Positions 10,441 through 23,359 of a stretch of 64,000 nt of DNA are shown here, piece after piece (position 1 is the stretch's first letter; each line of letters opens with the position of its first letter). The DNA comes from Crotophaga sulcirostris (lineage: Eukaryota; Chordata; Aves; Cuculiformes; Crotophagidae). The stretch is taken from the NCBI GenBank assembly GCA_013397455.1, contig VYZB01000335.1, positions 188,480 to 252,479 of the forward strand. The letters are read 5' to 3'. Below the pieces are notes generated by a model, which was not told the DNA's origin, ran no database searches, and worked only from the letters and a program-made list of their open reading frames with translations. Both the position numbers and the translations under genes were made by a program.

Positions 10441-12064
10441 AGCCACGGCAGAAGCTACTGGCATTAATATGGAGCAGCATGCAAGAGTGGGGCCCAATAA
10501 AAATAAGGATGGGGCTGACCCCTGAAGTGTGCAGCTGAGCTCTAGCCCTGCTCTTCAGTCCTGCGGGTGGTCCTGCCCACGACCTGGGAGAAAGGAAGAC
10601 AACGTGTGACAACGTGGTGGAAACATCACCTCCAATCAGACACGAGAGGGCAAAAACTTCTTTTGCCCTCCTTTCACCTCAACTCTTTAATTATGCCATA
10701 TTTGCTTAGAAATAGCTTGTCAACCCTTCTTACTTGGGTAGAAAACTCAGTGGTGTAGTAACAGCAGTTTTGGGGAATAGACTCCACAGTTTGAAGGCAA
10801 AAAAGCTTTGCATTTGATAAAGATGTAGAGGTAAGGTTCAAAAAGAAAACTCTGCATTTGCGTGCTGGAGAAAGTCTACTGTCTTTCCCCACAGCACAGC
10901 GAGCCTGAGGACAAGCTCTTCTCTGGTGTCGTTTTCTGTAGCACTATATTCTTTAAAAAAATAAACCATGCCACAATTACAGGATCAAAAGCGAGGTCTT
11001 GCCTGAAATAAAAAGTCACACAGCTTTAACTACAAGTAAATTTTATAAATAGCTCTTAAGCAGGTCAAAGCATAGCAGGGACGCTCTTTGTGGACAAGTT
11101 TCCCCCCTCCATCCTGCTTGGGCAAGGACTGTGGCTCACCCCCACCTAGGTGGGGGTTCAGAGCCTCTGGCCAGGCTGCCCTTGGGGGTGAGGAGATACC
11201 ATCATCCCCAGGGATTACAGAGGGCAGCCAAAATAGCGCTGCTACTTATAGACAGGCTCCTCTGGGTTCCTAGATCTCAGTCCCACTGCCTCCACCACCC
11301 TTGGCCACCTGGCGTGGGGACCTGTGCTTCCCACCTTGTGCACCTGCCTGCCAACACCAACTGTCATAAACCCAGTTGAGCCCTTACCCAGGCGTTACAA
11401 AGGTGCTGCCCAGGGCCTGGGCACAACCAAGCCATGGCATAAGACCACAGCGACAGAGAGGTGGAGGCAGGTGAGAGTTTATCCCAGAACCCTGGGACTG
11501 GGGTCTCATCCCCCAGCTCACGGCACAGCCATCAACTCTTCTGCTTAGGAGACAGTAGGACAGTAGGACTTCGAGGATGCGATGTCTGAGCTGTCTTTCA
11601 TGGTCCTGGGCTTCATCCCCACCCCCCTGTGTTTTCCCTATCTCTACGTTTTATTGGCTGCTGTGCATTGGTTGCTAGGTAGCTCCCACTCCTACTCCAT
11701 TCTGCTCGCCCTTAACTTACTGCCAATCTCTCCAGTAGTTCCCGCATCCTTTAATTACATTAATATCTGTTACAGTGAAATGAAAAAAAACCCAGAAAAT
11801 AAAATGGGCCAAAAAAAGGCTTCAGGAACAAGCAAAGGCCAGTTAGCACAGCAGGCCTCCATCTTTTGGTTTTATCTTAATCCCCCCTTCCTGCTTTTTC
11901 AAGCAGACCCCCTCGAGTCCTTTTCCTTCTCTTGAGAAAAGCCCAGGCGTCTCTTGAACTCATTTCTGCACTTTGCCTCAACCGTCTCCCCCGTAACTTA
12001 TTCCATATGTTTGCTTGGCTCTGCCTTCTGCTGCGGTTCCCTGTTTACTCCCAGCTCCTGAACC
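10441..12064. other. Noncoding single-copy DNA
   Basis: No gene is recognised. Open frames such as 11582-11935 (plus, 117 codons) overlap others and lack domains. AAACCC and AATAAA words near 11790-11800 are not accompanied by a gene. Confidence 0.55.
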
Positions 12065-12310
12065 CTTAGATCGTAGTACCGGGGCTCTTTATTGACTTAA
12101 TTGGATCATCAGCCTGGCTGTAGAGCTTCCCCAGCCAGCCCTGCTCCCCTCTCCTGGGCTGCTACCTCGGCCCCAAGTCTGGAGAAAAATATATTTCAGC
12201 ACTGGATGTATAAGCAGACAATGCAGGCTAAATTTAAAATATATTGAAGCTGATAACCACAGGTGCAGGCGCTGCAAATCATCTTCTGGAAACAAACGCC
12301 TCTTTCTGGC
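12065..12310. promoter_or_regulatory. Candidate conserved noncoding element
   Basis: The stretch is repeat-free, with ACTTAATTGGATCATCAGCC near 12097 and an AT-rich half (12180-12245) containing ATATATTTCAG and TTAAAATATATTG words. The dense AT blocks amid GC-richer surroundings look like regulatory DNA. Nothing more specific can be said. Confidence 0.2.
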
Positions 12311-15300
12311 AGGGTCTAAGAGGAGAGGGGGGCCCTGTGGTCCAGTGAGTGGGGTGTTCTCCCCTCCTGTTCTCCTCCTGCTCCCCTCCTGCTGCCCTCT
12401 TCCCCCCTTACAGACCCTGCTGACTGCTTATAAAAAAGAGCTGCTTGTGCTGAGAGTGGAGTGGTTTCAAAGGCCCTGTGGAGGAGGTCCTGGCTCTCCT
12501 CCATGCTGCTGGATCAGCCAAAGGACAGCTTGTAGGCTGTGCGGGGCAGCCAGGCAGGGCAGGTGGTAGGGTCAAGATGGGTACCCCCACCCACCAGCTC
12601 CACGAGGCTGCGTTGCTCCCTCCTGCCCTAGCACCAAGCACCAGCTGGGACACGTGCCCATCTCAACCTGCTTGTTGCCCTGTCTGATGCTGATGTTGGG
12701 ACCGGGCTAGGTCTTGGCACATCAAGTCCATGCCAGGATGTAGCTGCATACCCTGGTTCCTGAGATGTTCCCCTTGCTTCCTGAAGTGTGATGGCTGGTG
12801 GAAGCACCCACATCCCCTTCTCCTAAGTGTGGCGACTCAGCCTCCCACACATGGGAAGCTTGTGCTAATACTGGTGCAACCAGGACCCCCCCAGACTCCC
12901 TGCCACGAAGGCAGTAGGGAGAGCAGCAGACAGCACACCCTCATCCAGAGGGCTTCAAACCCATGCTTTAACTCCTCCTCCCACTGAAAATGAACGACAG
13001 GTGTTCTCATTGAACTGTGATAGCTACAGAGGAATTACACAGCTGTAACGCTAATGAAGGCCATACACTGGTGGAGAGGAGAAGAAGAGAAACTGAAAAC
13101 ACAGTCTTGTGTTGTTTGATCCATAGCATGACTGGCTTCAGAAGGAAAGCACTGCAGCTGGGGTAGTTTTTCCTCCTGCAAAGAAATTAAGAGCCCTGAC
13201 TATGTTTATCAGCAGTTGAAATCTCAGTTCCAGCATCATACTATTAAAAAAGTTTGCTTGCTACCATACTTTACTTTATGATGTGGGAATTTGGAGATGG
13301 TGTGGAACTCTGTATCTGGGGAGCCTTGCCGATAGCTGGAGCCCAGGGGCAGACATTCCTGTTCCTTAGCCACACAGACCTCTGAGGCTCCATAAGAGAA
13401 AGCACTCATCCTGTCCTCTGGCTGGACAAAACCTTCCTTGTAGATATATATTTATCTGTGTGTCCTCAAGTCTTGAGCAGGAGGCTTCCAGCTGCAAGAC
13501 CTGCTCAGACCACACTGCTGCTTTGTTCCAACCATAGCCATGCCGTGCTGCAGAGAAGGTCTCTATTGGACAGTCACACAGCTTGCTCAGATGGTTTGAA
13601 ACAGTTACACAGCTTTCTGCTCCTAAGTCTCGTTTGAAATGCCACCTGTCATTCCTGCATAGTCCAGCTGGGAAGCGAGGGCAGCAGGACCCCAGCATGT
13701 CAACAGTCAGTAGGCATTCATGGGTCTCCTTGTCTAGATGCTTAAGCATATTGATACCCACCATCATATTTTGGTTTTGTGTTTCCTGCCGTGTGATAGC
13801 TTTGGTTGCAAAGAGTTTAGGTGCAAAGCCACTTGACTGGACACATGCTTTTTCTGGTCTTTTAACTGTCTGCCACTTGCAGAAACACTGGGGCTAAGAT
13901 GGTGTCCCTGCTCTTTGTATACCATATACCTTCCCAACAGCATCTTCTCACAAGTACAACCATTACTGGCTGTCACCTACATGCTAAACAGTAACATCAT
14001 TTCACTTGAACTCCAGGTGCTACTTGGGGGCAGCAAGAAAAATATGGGGCAGTTATGTAATCAGGACAGAAATAATTAGGTAGATGAAATCCTAAGAGAA
14101 GTAATCCGTCTTTTGAAATGAACTGGCAACTTGAAAAATTTAGAAATCTTCATCAAACCAGTAGAAGCCTGGAGCGTGCATGTGCTTTGTTTTATGGCTT
14201 CTTAACACATACAGGACATGCAAGTATAATTAAGGGTTTGCAGTCCATCTTCTTGATATTGGAGTTGGACATTGGAGACCACGATAAATAATCCGTAAAT
14301 GATCCTTCAGAAATGAATAGTCTACCAATTAAAAAAAAAAAGGCTCTTGGCATATAATTCACTTATCTAGTTAATGTTGTCCCCTTTTGCTACTGGAGGG
14401 CTGGATTAAACCCAGAAAGTACAGAGTTAAAATATACCTACCATAATATTATCCAAGGTAACTTTTATTAACTCCATGCATAACGGGAAAGTAACAAGAT
14501 TAGAAAATTATTTCACCTAATCGAAGGCTAGAAGAATGGAAAAAATTTCCTTCCACTTAAAAAAAATGATACAGAAGCATTAATTGTTGTGATGTGGCAG
14601 GTGTACACCAGACTCATGAAAACACTCATTCGTATTTCCACCCTGACCACAATTTGCTGCTCGTGCTGTGTATGAACGCAGAGGTTTCTCTGCACAGCCC
14701 GCCCCCGGCTCAACCCCCAAGCCCACGTTCCCAAACACAGCTGTGTGGTTTTGGCTTCCCTTTTAAACAATAAGAGCCATCCTCACTGTGCTCGCAAAGC
14801 AATGCTGGAGAAAGCACTATCTTTTCCCACCTTGGCAAGGAGAGGAAATGTGTTTTTCCTTATTTTTAAGCTTGTGGTTTGTTGAGCATACTTCTGACTT
14901 GTTCTGTAATACTCGCTTAGCCGCGCTGGAACGATGCAGCCCGTGTGCTGGTGCCAATAGCTACAGCCTAGCCAGCTTCAGCCTGCAGAGGTTCACGTGG
15001 CTCAAGCCATCAGAGCTGTGCTGCCGCTGCCGAGCTGAAAGATAACCTCTTTGGTTGCATGTGCAGCTCACCGTTCCCCGTTCGCAGCTGCCTGCTCCTT
15101 AGGGAGCACTGAACCATGAGTACCTCTTAGTGGAGGGGCAAGATGTACTGAGAACAGCATGCAACAAGATGTGCAAACCCCAGAGGAGTCAGCCCCACTG
15201 CTTTGGTTGTGGCCTTGCTTGTATGAGTGCACCCCTGCTTAAAATGTCTTCCTTGGCCTGATTTGACACACTACTGGTGGTCCAGTATGTTGAAGGACAG

Positions 15301-17215
15301 GTATCCTCTTGCTCTGGGGCCACAAATCCCAGCTCTGACTCTACAGCCTCCCCTTGCCTGCATCAGCTCCTGGTCCAAGCACGCCTCCCAGTACTGTCAG
15401 TGCTGCTTAGGAGCTGAAGCAGCCTCAGAATTCTCTGCACAGGGAATGGTGACAAGTGGCACCTGTGCTTGGGAATTCCAGCAACTCATGACCCATAGCA
15501 TCTCCAGTTCTCCCCTCACCTGCTAAAGGGTTCATAAACCCCAAATGCTCTCCCCTAGGCTCTCAGTGCTCCCATCTCTTGCCTCAACCCCTCATCCCAG
15601 CCCTCCAGGTCTGTCCAGGCCCAAAGGGATTTACATCCCTCCCTGCTTGCCCACCATCTCCAGCCTTGGTTCCTCTTGTGCTTTGCAAGCCTTGTGCTGC
15701 CCCAGCTCCTGGCGTACCTAGGGCTCCCAGCCCTTCCCTCCCAGGCCTGCTGGCTGCCAGCAGTTGAGGGGCTTCCTGGTTTTAACAATCACATCTAGAC
15801 TCCTGCCTGTCCAAACAGCTGCAGCAGGCACATGGATGCATTTTTCAGAATCTTAGGCTGCCTGGGAAAGCCTCGATTCTCAAGGCTTTCTACAGCCATT
15901 CCCGTCAATATTGCAGGCTCTCTGCACCAAACTGTGTTCCTTGGAGCAATGGAGATGGGGTTAGGTTGGGTGAAACTTCCAGGGATTTCCATTTTTTTTA
16001 ACAGCTGGCTCTAGTCCTTGAAGCATCTGTCCAGCTGGACAAGACCAAGGAGCTCACAAGACTAATTTTTACATTAGCTGGCCCCCAGTACTAGTGCCAA
16101 GCCCCACCTACAAAGACCAAGTCATCCCCATCTGCAGCCCTCTCCCCTCTCTTGTGTCTTGCTCAGGCACTCATCCATCTTGTCCGTTTTTTGTGACTTT
16201 GGGAGAACTCTGCCACCATGGCAACAACTGTGTCAGATTGACACACACCCATAACGCTGGAGCAGACGTCTCAGAATTTTTGCCATTATTAAATCCTTCC
16301 ACTTCTCTCACCCATTAACTCTTCCAATGCTGACAGTCCCGTGTTTCCAGTGAAGCCTCTGATTTGGAGACCAGTTTGCTCTGCTTTCACTGGGAGAAGT
16401 ACTGGAAGAGTTTCCAAATTTTTATCAGACTTGTGAAGCTAAGATATCAGGGTTAATTATGAAGGAGGTATGAGAGGTTGGAACGTGAATTTTGAGGCTG
16501 GTGACTATTGTCTTGACACCATTCAATGGGCAGAAATCTCTGCATGGGCTAACTCTGCCCTTTGATAGCGTGTTTTATGGTCCTTGTGGGGTTGTTGAAC
16601 TAGTGCATCTGGGTTTTTTTTCTTTTTTTACACATTTAAGCCCTTTTTATTTAATTCTCCTCAACAGAAGTTCATTTGGATGTACGATGGTCTCAGCGAC
16701 TGTGTATCAGTGGCTGAAGCAGCCCTTTATCCATCTCTTTTCCATCTGGTGTCAATGACTGGCTGGAAGGTACAGCCAATTGGTTTGCAGGCTGATTTGA
16801 AAAAGTGGGACAACCTCAGATTAATGAACAGTTGCAGACCCATTTTTGGTGTGGAAGAAGTCAAGGGTGAGGAACCAGCTGCTCTGTCCATATTTCTCTT
16901 CCTTCTACATGTCTGGGAGAAAAAGTCTTGCTTGGGGGTGCCAGCTGCATGCTCTACAGTGTGTGTGGGGACAACTTCACCAGACACATCTCCAGCTCTC
17001 CAGTGGCCAAACACCTGGGAAACCTGGCATGCCTGTGAATTCTCACTCCTTGATCAGAAAGTGGCTTCAGTCTCAGCTTCAGAAACTTGGAGATCATGCT
17101 GAACAAAGGCAGACTTAACTCGGGGCACGGTGGCAATAGCAGGGCTCATTTAGAGAAGTCGAAAAAGTGAGTTGAGGTTGGGGCCTCCGGCACTGAGGAT
17201 GTGCACCTTCTGTGT
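12311..17215. other. Noncoding single-copy DNA
   Basis: No gene or recognisable repeat is seen across almost 5 kb. The part at 14040-14560 is AT-rich, with an 11-base A run near 14331. The part at 15540-15770 is C-skewed on the plus strand. Open frames up to 140 codons (16680-17102, plus) and 133 codons (13366-13767, minus) are present but have no identifiable content. Confidence 0.5.
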
Positions 17216-17580
17216 GCAACAGTAAACACAATGCAGACAATGACGCAGACCTTAAAAATGCAAATCTTTGGGCTATAAATTTACTACCCTACCCAAGGCA
17301 GTTGTTAGTTTTCCATATTTATTTATGATTCATTACAATCTGGACTTTTATAGATCTTCTACTTTAAGTTTTATATTTAATTGTATGAGAATCCTGGTAT
17401 CTTTCTGCGTGCATTTATGTGGTTTTCATTAACTACTGTGCAACCTAAGAAAGATCTTTGTTAACCAAAAATAAGGAACGTTTGTTAATATTTAATGGAA
17501 ACAATAACAATAAAATTACACAACGATAATTAAAACCACCCCAACCGTAAAAGCTCCTTCTTAGTGAATCATATTAAGAG
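17216..17580. promoter_or_regulatory. Candidate conserved noncoding element, AT-rich
   Basis: This AT-rich repeat-free stretch contains a perfect octamer ATGCAAAT at 17258-17265. A GTTAATATTTAATG block (near 17484; forkhead/HNF1-like) is followed at once by AACAATAACAATAAAA (SOX-like ACAAT twice). The clustering of several AT-type factor motifs without a microsatellite pattern suggests an enhancer. Confidence is limited because the motifs are short. Confidence 0.3.
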
Positions 17581-17615
17581 AGGGTTCAAGCATGTATTTA
17601 TGATCTGAGTTGTGA

Positions 17616-17690
17616 TTCATGGGCTAAATCCTGCCCTCGTATGCCTGCATGAAGCTTTCACTGATTTCCATGGGGGCAGCATGTGCAGCG
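17616..17690. mobile_element. Ancient palindromic (foldback) repeat fragment
   Basis: GGGCTAAATCCTGCCCTCGT, a CCTGCATGAAG block, and CACTGATTTCCATGGGGGCA correspond to the remembered amniote repeat 'ggccaaatcctgccctc..ttgacttcaatggggg'. It is moderately diverged. Confidence 0.5.
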
Positions 17691-17699
17691 GAAGAAGGC

Positions 17700-18780
17700 A
17701 AATTTTGGATGCGTGCTGATTCAGTGCAGCCAGAAAAGAACATTATTTTACCCTGACACAGTATATGCAGAACTAAAACATAACCCTCCCCCCTCCGCCA
17801 TTAAAAATAGAAAGAATATGAAGCATGACGTTGCCATGTGCCCTGGTAACTGGCTACTGGGACCTTTTCCAATGGATGGCCCAAACTCCCAGCAGTGATT
17901 TATCACTAATTGTCGCAACGGACCTAGAACTGCAAGGGGTTTTCAGGGGAAACAATAACTGATGTTGGCAAAAACACATTGCTGGGCAGTATGCAGGGCT
18001 TAGCCTATTGTACAGCACTGCACGTTCAAGAATTGGGTTCTCTTTTGTGCTAAAATTTCCCTATGCCACACCAGGAGCAGAAAAGGTTGGCAATGGGTGC
18101 AGCCCTTGCTGGCTTGCCTTCTAAGGTTGATTAACTTTCCTTGTATGGAGTAAATGGGCTACAGGGCAAATGAAGATCAGACCCCAAATGTTTCCGGTTT
18201 GCATGGAAGAGCCAAGACAGACAAGGCAGTATTCATGAAACTAAGACATTATGAAGTTAATGGTTTTTCATTGGCCAGGTATAGATTTTTTTTTTTTAAT
18301 CCAGATACTTTTAGGGCACAACACAATAGACGGGCAAATATCACCAGGTACAGCACTTTGGAAGTATTTACAAAAAAGCACCATCCTTAGAAAAATGACC
18401 TATCTCCATCTATTCCACAGTGAGCAGAACTGCAATCATATTTAACAAACTCCTGATGCCTGCATGATAGAGCTGCACTGGGGGGAGAATTTAATTTTCA
18501 AAGTCTGCAAGCAATAACCAGTAAGTCGCACAAGGCAGATTCTGAGCCTCTTCAAGATTTCATGTGCCTCTGCCCGGCCACGTAGCCCTCTCTCCATCCC
18601 TTCTTCCTCCTTCCCTCCCCAGGAGCCACTGTGTCCTGGCCGTGTCCCCTGCCACCACAGCCAGCGGCACCTCCCCTAGCTGAAGTGTTTTGCAGAGCAA
18701 GCCCTGGACCCGACTGCCAGCGAGAAGGGTGGGGGAGGCTGCAGACGGTGCTGGTTGCGCTTGTTTGCATAGGCTGCAAA
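17700..18780. other. Noncoding single-copy DNA
   Basis: No gene is seen. A T run of about ten bases lies near 18288. At 18590-18760 the sequence is C- and G-rich with no CpG-island character. Confidence 0.5.
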
Positions 18781-19110
18781 TGCAACTTGGAGACTTATTT
18801 TTTAAAAAATGGAGCCCCCTAATGTCTATTTAAACCAGTAAAAATGTACATCCCCTTCAGCCTTCCAGCCCAAGCCCTGGCCCCTCAGAAAGCCGCCCTT
18901 GGCTTCTTCAATTAACAAATATGAAGCAAGCGCCCTCCTTTCCCAGCACAATGCAGGCTGCCACTATTATCCCTGGCCTCCCAATTATCTCTGAGAATCT
19001 TTCACTTAATGAAGTTTCTCTCCCTCCCCTTCCTGGCTCCCCAGACTCGGGGAAGCTTGCTGAACCAATTTAGCAAAACGTTAGGAAGAATAAAATGTAA
19101 CTGCGTTTTC
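18781..19110. promoter_or_regulatory. Candidate conserved noncoding element
   Basis: The stretch begins with TTATTTTTTAAAAAATGG, has TCTATTTAAACCAG, then TTCAATTAACAAATATGAAGC and CCAATTATCTC, and ends with an AACGTTAGGAAGAATAAAATG block. AT-type words alternate with GC-rich linkers and no repeat is detected. The enhancer interpretation is inference. Confidence 0.25.
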
Positions 19111-21940
19111 CTTTCTTTCTTTTGCCGTTTAGTCGGCAGCTCCCTGCTCTGTTCTCAGCTGTGTCCTTCAGAGCGGCGCAGATCAGAGCATGGAAATGCA
19201 TATCTTGTGGGTGCCAGGAGATGTGAATCATGAAAATGGAGACAATTCCTTCCCCTTGATCACAGTTTGCCCACTTTTTTATTAAAAGGGAGCCTTAAAT
19301 AAAACTCTCACATCCGAACACCTCCAAAATTGGGAATTGGATCTAGGTTTTGATTGTAATTCTACCACCACCTATGACAGTAATGGGTCAAGCCAGGATT
19401 CGAAGGTGAGCCATTACCTGATGGCGCCCTGTCAAAAACCCAGCATAAATCAGACCGGGACTGCAGTGCATCCAGACCAGTTTCCAGCCTTGCAACACTA
19501 CCTGGCCTTCTTCCCCCCACCCCCCAGCACAGTTCCTCTTTTCTGCTTTTTCCTCCCTTCTGTGGTCATCACTTTATTTTGTCTCCTTTTCCAACTTTAA
19601 CAGGGTGTCTAATACTCCTTCCACTGCCTTGCCTATAGACTTTTCCTTTCCGGATCATCCCACTCTGCAATAGTTTCTACCTATACTATAATCAGGAGCA
19701 AAGTAGAAAAAGGAATCTGCTTAGATTTTTTTTTCAAATATGTCACATGTGATGGCAACACAATGTATCTTATTTAACACCACATTTTTCATGAAGAGAG
19801 GCAAAGGACTCCTTCGTCTCAGCACCCCCTCCTCGTCAATAATCCTGGCAAGGTTTGAGACCTCAGAGGCACCTACCAGAATGCAGAGTCCCCTGGTTTA
19901 AAATAAAGGCTTTCCCAACCTCAGGGTTGTGATGTTTGTGACTTCTTCATGAGCTAGTCCTACACAGGGATGCACACACTAAGGTCTGAGAAAACCTTAG
20001 TGTACCCTGAGCTACCAGATACAATGAAAAGGAGATGGAAATTACCTGAAATTTCCTGACAACAAAAAAACCCTCAACGATGGGTCAAAATTGGTGGGAA
20101 TCGGTTGGCGGATCTGTACATCTGCGGACAGGTGCGTTTCTGACTGAATATTTTTCACCAGAAATGTCTTCTTCCCCATGAAAATGCTACCCTCTCCTTG
20201 ATAAACAAGATGTACCAGCCCTCCTCATTTCCATTTGCACTCCCGCTCATGTCTTTGGATTCTCTGTGGTCCAAGCTCTGGGCACAGAGCCTGTCCCCAT
20301 CCTCTTCCCATGTGGTTACTGCCACTGCAGTGATGACACCCCATTCACCATCAAAGGGCACTGATCAGGTCTGGGGTCTGGCTGGAAAAGAGAAAGTGGG
20401 GTGAAGCATGGGCTGAGAGCTCTGATTAACTGCCAGGAGTGCTGAAGTTAAGCCCTTGGGGGTTATTTTGGTGGGCAGAAAATATCTTTCGGGAAGGGGA
20501 GAAGAGAAAAATCACAGTAAAAAACTTACAGTTGGGTGAGACATCTTCCCGTCCTTAAAGAAATGCTGGTGTCTTTCAAATCAATAAGCTGGGCTGGTCT
20601 CTCTCTCTGAGGGGAGGCTCTGACTTTACCTGAGCCTTAGAGCACGCTGCCAGTGAATCGAGTCCCCAGCTGGCCTTTTCAAAGTGTAAGGGAGCTATTC
20701 CAGCCCAAATACATTTCTATTGCAGCTCATTTCAAACTCAGACCACGAGCAGACACTACTTGTTGGCGCCTTGGGTGCGCAGGTGCCTTTTGGAAAGCAG
20801 CGCTGGGGAGTCAGCAGCCAAAGCAAGCAAGTGATCCGGAGGCTGGGATGCTTGTGATGAGGTCCTACATCAGTTCCTGAGCAGAGGGGCAGAGACACAG
20901 AGCTGCTAAAGCAAGATGGTGTTCCAAGGCTTGATTTTTGTCCATTCTGGCTCCAGCTCTGTGGAAGCAGGAGAGCAGGAGTGGAAATTGCGTTGGGATC
21001 TGAAAGCTGGAGTTGCGATAAGGGGAAGTGAGCTGCTGACTTCCAGCTGAGATCCCTCCAAAAATGCTGGCACCCAGAGACAACTGCCACCCCAGTGAGC
21101 TGCCAGCTGCCCCTACCAGGAGAGGTGAAGTCCTCTGGGGATGATCTGGGCTGCCCAAACATGGGAGGAACTCAAGTTTAGGGCAAAAGCACTCTGGAAG
21201 AGGAGGGAGGAGAAATTACCAGAAAAAGCAATCCATGACAAGCACAGTTCCTGCTTCAGTGGCCCAGGAGCTCGGTGATGTGCCAGTGCTTAGCAGAGCG
21301 GAGGCAGGGAAATCAATTTGGTTGGAGCCAGCAGCAAGCATGGACCTGTTCTGGCCAGGCACTGTGATCCCTTCCATCTACTATCAAGGGTATTTTTCCT
21401 CCTTTTCTTGCCACATTGTTGAGTATGTCTTTTGATTGCAGTGCTCTTTGCTTCCTGGTTTGATTTTTTATCATGTTTCGTCCCTTGATTCCTTATCATG
21501 TACCTTTCTACAGTATAAAAGAGCCTGTGTTCAGCAGGTGCTGCCACCCGTGATGCTGGGAAGGACTGCGAGATGGCCACTTCATGGGCAGCTGCTCAGA
21601 TTCTCTTTTCATCCCTGCTGAATGCCAGGGTGGTCACCACGTTAGCTCTCAAATATTTAACTAACAGCCAGAGGCAAAGCGCTATAGGGATTATTGTCTC
21701 TCTTTGGGATGAAGCGCTGAGTACAGCAGAGAGAGAAAAGCTGGAACTATGGCAAATTTTGTCTCTAATTTCAGGTGGCCAATTTGTACACTTGGTTTTC
21801 CCTTGTATTTCGCACTTTGTATGTCCAGATTACTTCTCCCCTACTTCCTGCCAGAGCATGGAGTGCAGATCTAACACCTCGTCTCACTAACTGGCTCCTC
21901 CAGAAATGGAGACTTCATCACATAGGTCCTGGAAACCTGT
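19111..21940. other. Noncoding single-copy DNA
   Basis: No gene is seen. A consensus-like TATAAAAG lies at 21514-21521 (plus). No CpG enrichment or downstream coding frame supports it as a promoter. Open frames up to 155 codons (20695-21162, minus) have no recognisable content. Confidence 0.5.
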
Positions 21941-21990
21941 ATGAATTTTGGGTTAAGTCACTTTCCTGCACTATGTGGCAGTGAGCGATA
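21941..21990 (+). mobile_element. Doubtful MIR-like fragment
   Basis: TTTTGGGTTAAGTCACTTTC followed by CTATGTGGCAGTGAG resembles the MIR segment 'cttgggcaagtcacttaacctctctgtgcctcagt'. It is short and the match is imperfect. Confidence 0.3.
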
Positions 21991-23211
21991 CAAATCAGTG
22001 TGTGAAATATTTTGCCTTAATCCCTTGACTGTAACGTCTCCTTCTGTCATCCTCACCTCCGATGGCCATTTTGGGCACTGAAGGATGCAACTGTCCCGAT
22101 TGCAGCAGCGTAATTCTTTGCACAAACCCTCCTGCCTCCACTAGCACGGTCCATTTGGATACCAGGGGACAGCATCTGTTCCCCAGTGGCTTTAAATGTT
22201 CTTTACGCTCTGTTGTGGAATGAGAACAGTATTTTTTCGCAAGAGCAGAAGTGGGTACATGTCCAGTTCTGGACCAAAATTGGAGCCTTTGTTTTTTGGA
22301 AGTGCCTGTGGCTTGACCGCTGGCCCAGTAAGGGACATTCAGACAGCAGAATTCAACCTCTTTTGGTTTCTCTGCCTGTTACCTCTCTGAGGAAGGACAT
22401 AAGCTTGGTCCAGTCCCTAGCCCAGTACGGGGGTGTTATGCCTGACCATGGGGGCTGAGGATATCTACCTGCCTCTCCTGCTTTCCCAGCGTTGTAACCC
22501 AGAAATGAAGCCTACATCAGTATTGCTAAATAAAAATGTGCATGAGATGGTTCATGCTCCCAAGACAAGGGGCACTAAATTGCTTGTATGTTGGTATTTC
22601 CTCTAAAGCAAGGTGGCTGTACCTAAATAATATGGCCTTGGGTCTTCCCCGGGCCTGGAGAAGTCAGATCCTGTGGTCCTAAAATTTGACTATGACCTTT
22701 TGCACATATTTCTTTCCAGTTTAGAGCAACTGAAGTAACAGGAGGATTGTGTTGCAGCCCACCAGATCTGACTTTTATGGTATGAAAATTTATGACATAG
22801 CATGAGGTACAGTTTAAAAAGCTTAAGGAGTGGCAGAAGGTGCAAGGTTTGCTGGAGTAGCAGTGAAAATAGATAGTGGAGATAGCAGGAGGACCCCAGG
22901 CTGATGTAGTGTTTCTTGTCCTTCTTGGTGGTAAGCCCTGAACCATGCTGGATCTGTGCTTTTTGGAGTGATCAGGCTGTGTCCCAGTATTGCCTTGGAG
23001 AGTGCTAAGTTATGTGTGGATGCTCTTGTTGAGTCAAGGAGCAGAGGAAACATTCAGCAGTGGAGGTGATCCCATGCCTTATGTACCAGTTGTACCCTGT
23101 TTAGTGGTATGCTTGTACCCAGAGACACCAAACCCACCTGCACAGGTCTTGGATGGCAGCGCTCCCTTTTGCATCCTCAACACAGTCCAGATTTCTTCTT
23201 TTTTTTTTCAG
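21991..23211. other. Noncoding single-copy DNA
   Basis: No gene or repeat is recognised. The right edge is a polypyrimidine tract (23191-23209) that precedes a candidate exon. Confidence 0.5.
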
Positions 23212-23358
23212 TTGTACTGTCAGCAGCTTTTGAAAAGCAAAAGGGAGAAACTCCTCTGCAAACAAAGATACAACCAGAAGGAAGGCTGCCAACCTCTAAA
23301 TCTCCACCAACTGAGCTAATGGTGCGGCTGATAGCTGTAGCAAACAGTTCTCCACCAG
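23212..23358 (+). other. Candidate exon, 147 nt, unrecognised
   Basis: A 19-nt pyrimidine tract (23191-23209) ends in a CAG (AG at 23210-23211), a good acceptor. The segment ends CAG|GTGAAT with the GT at 23359-23360, a good donor. Only one frame is open throughout. It enters and leaves in phase 1 and encodes 49 codons rich in Lys, Gln, Thr and Pro (including GETPLQTKIQPEGRLP). I recognise no domain. No start codon or polyadenylation evidence supports a gene. It may be a chance pair of splice-like sites or an exon of a long noncoding RNA. Confidence 0.2.
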
Positions 23359-23359
23359 G

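Noticed and set aside
21514..21521. TATAAAAG as a promoter
   Set aside because: Isolated TATA word without CpG enrichment, initiator context or downstream gene.
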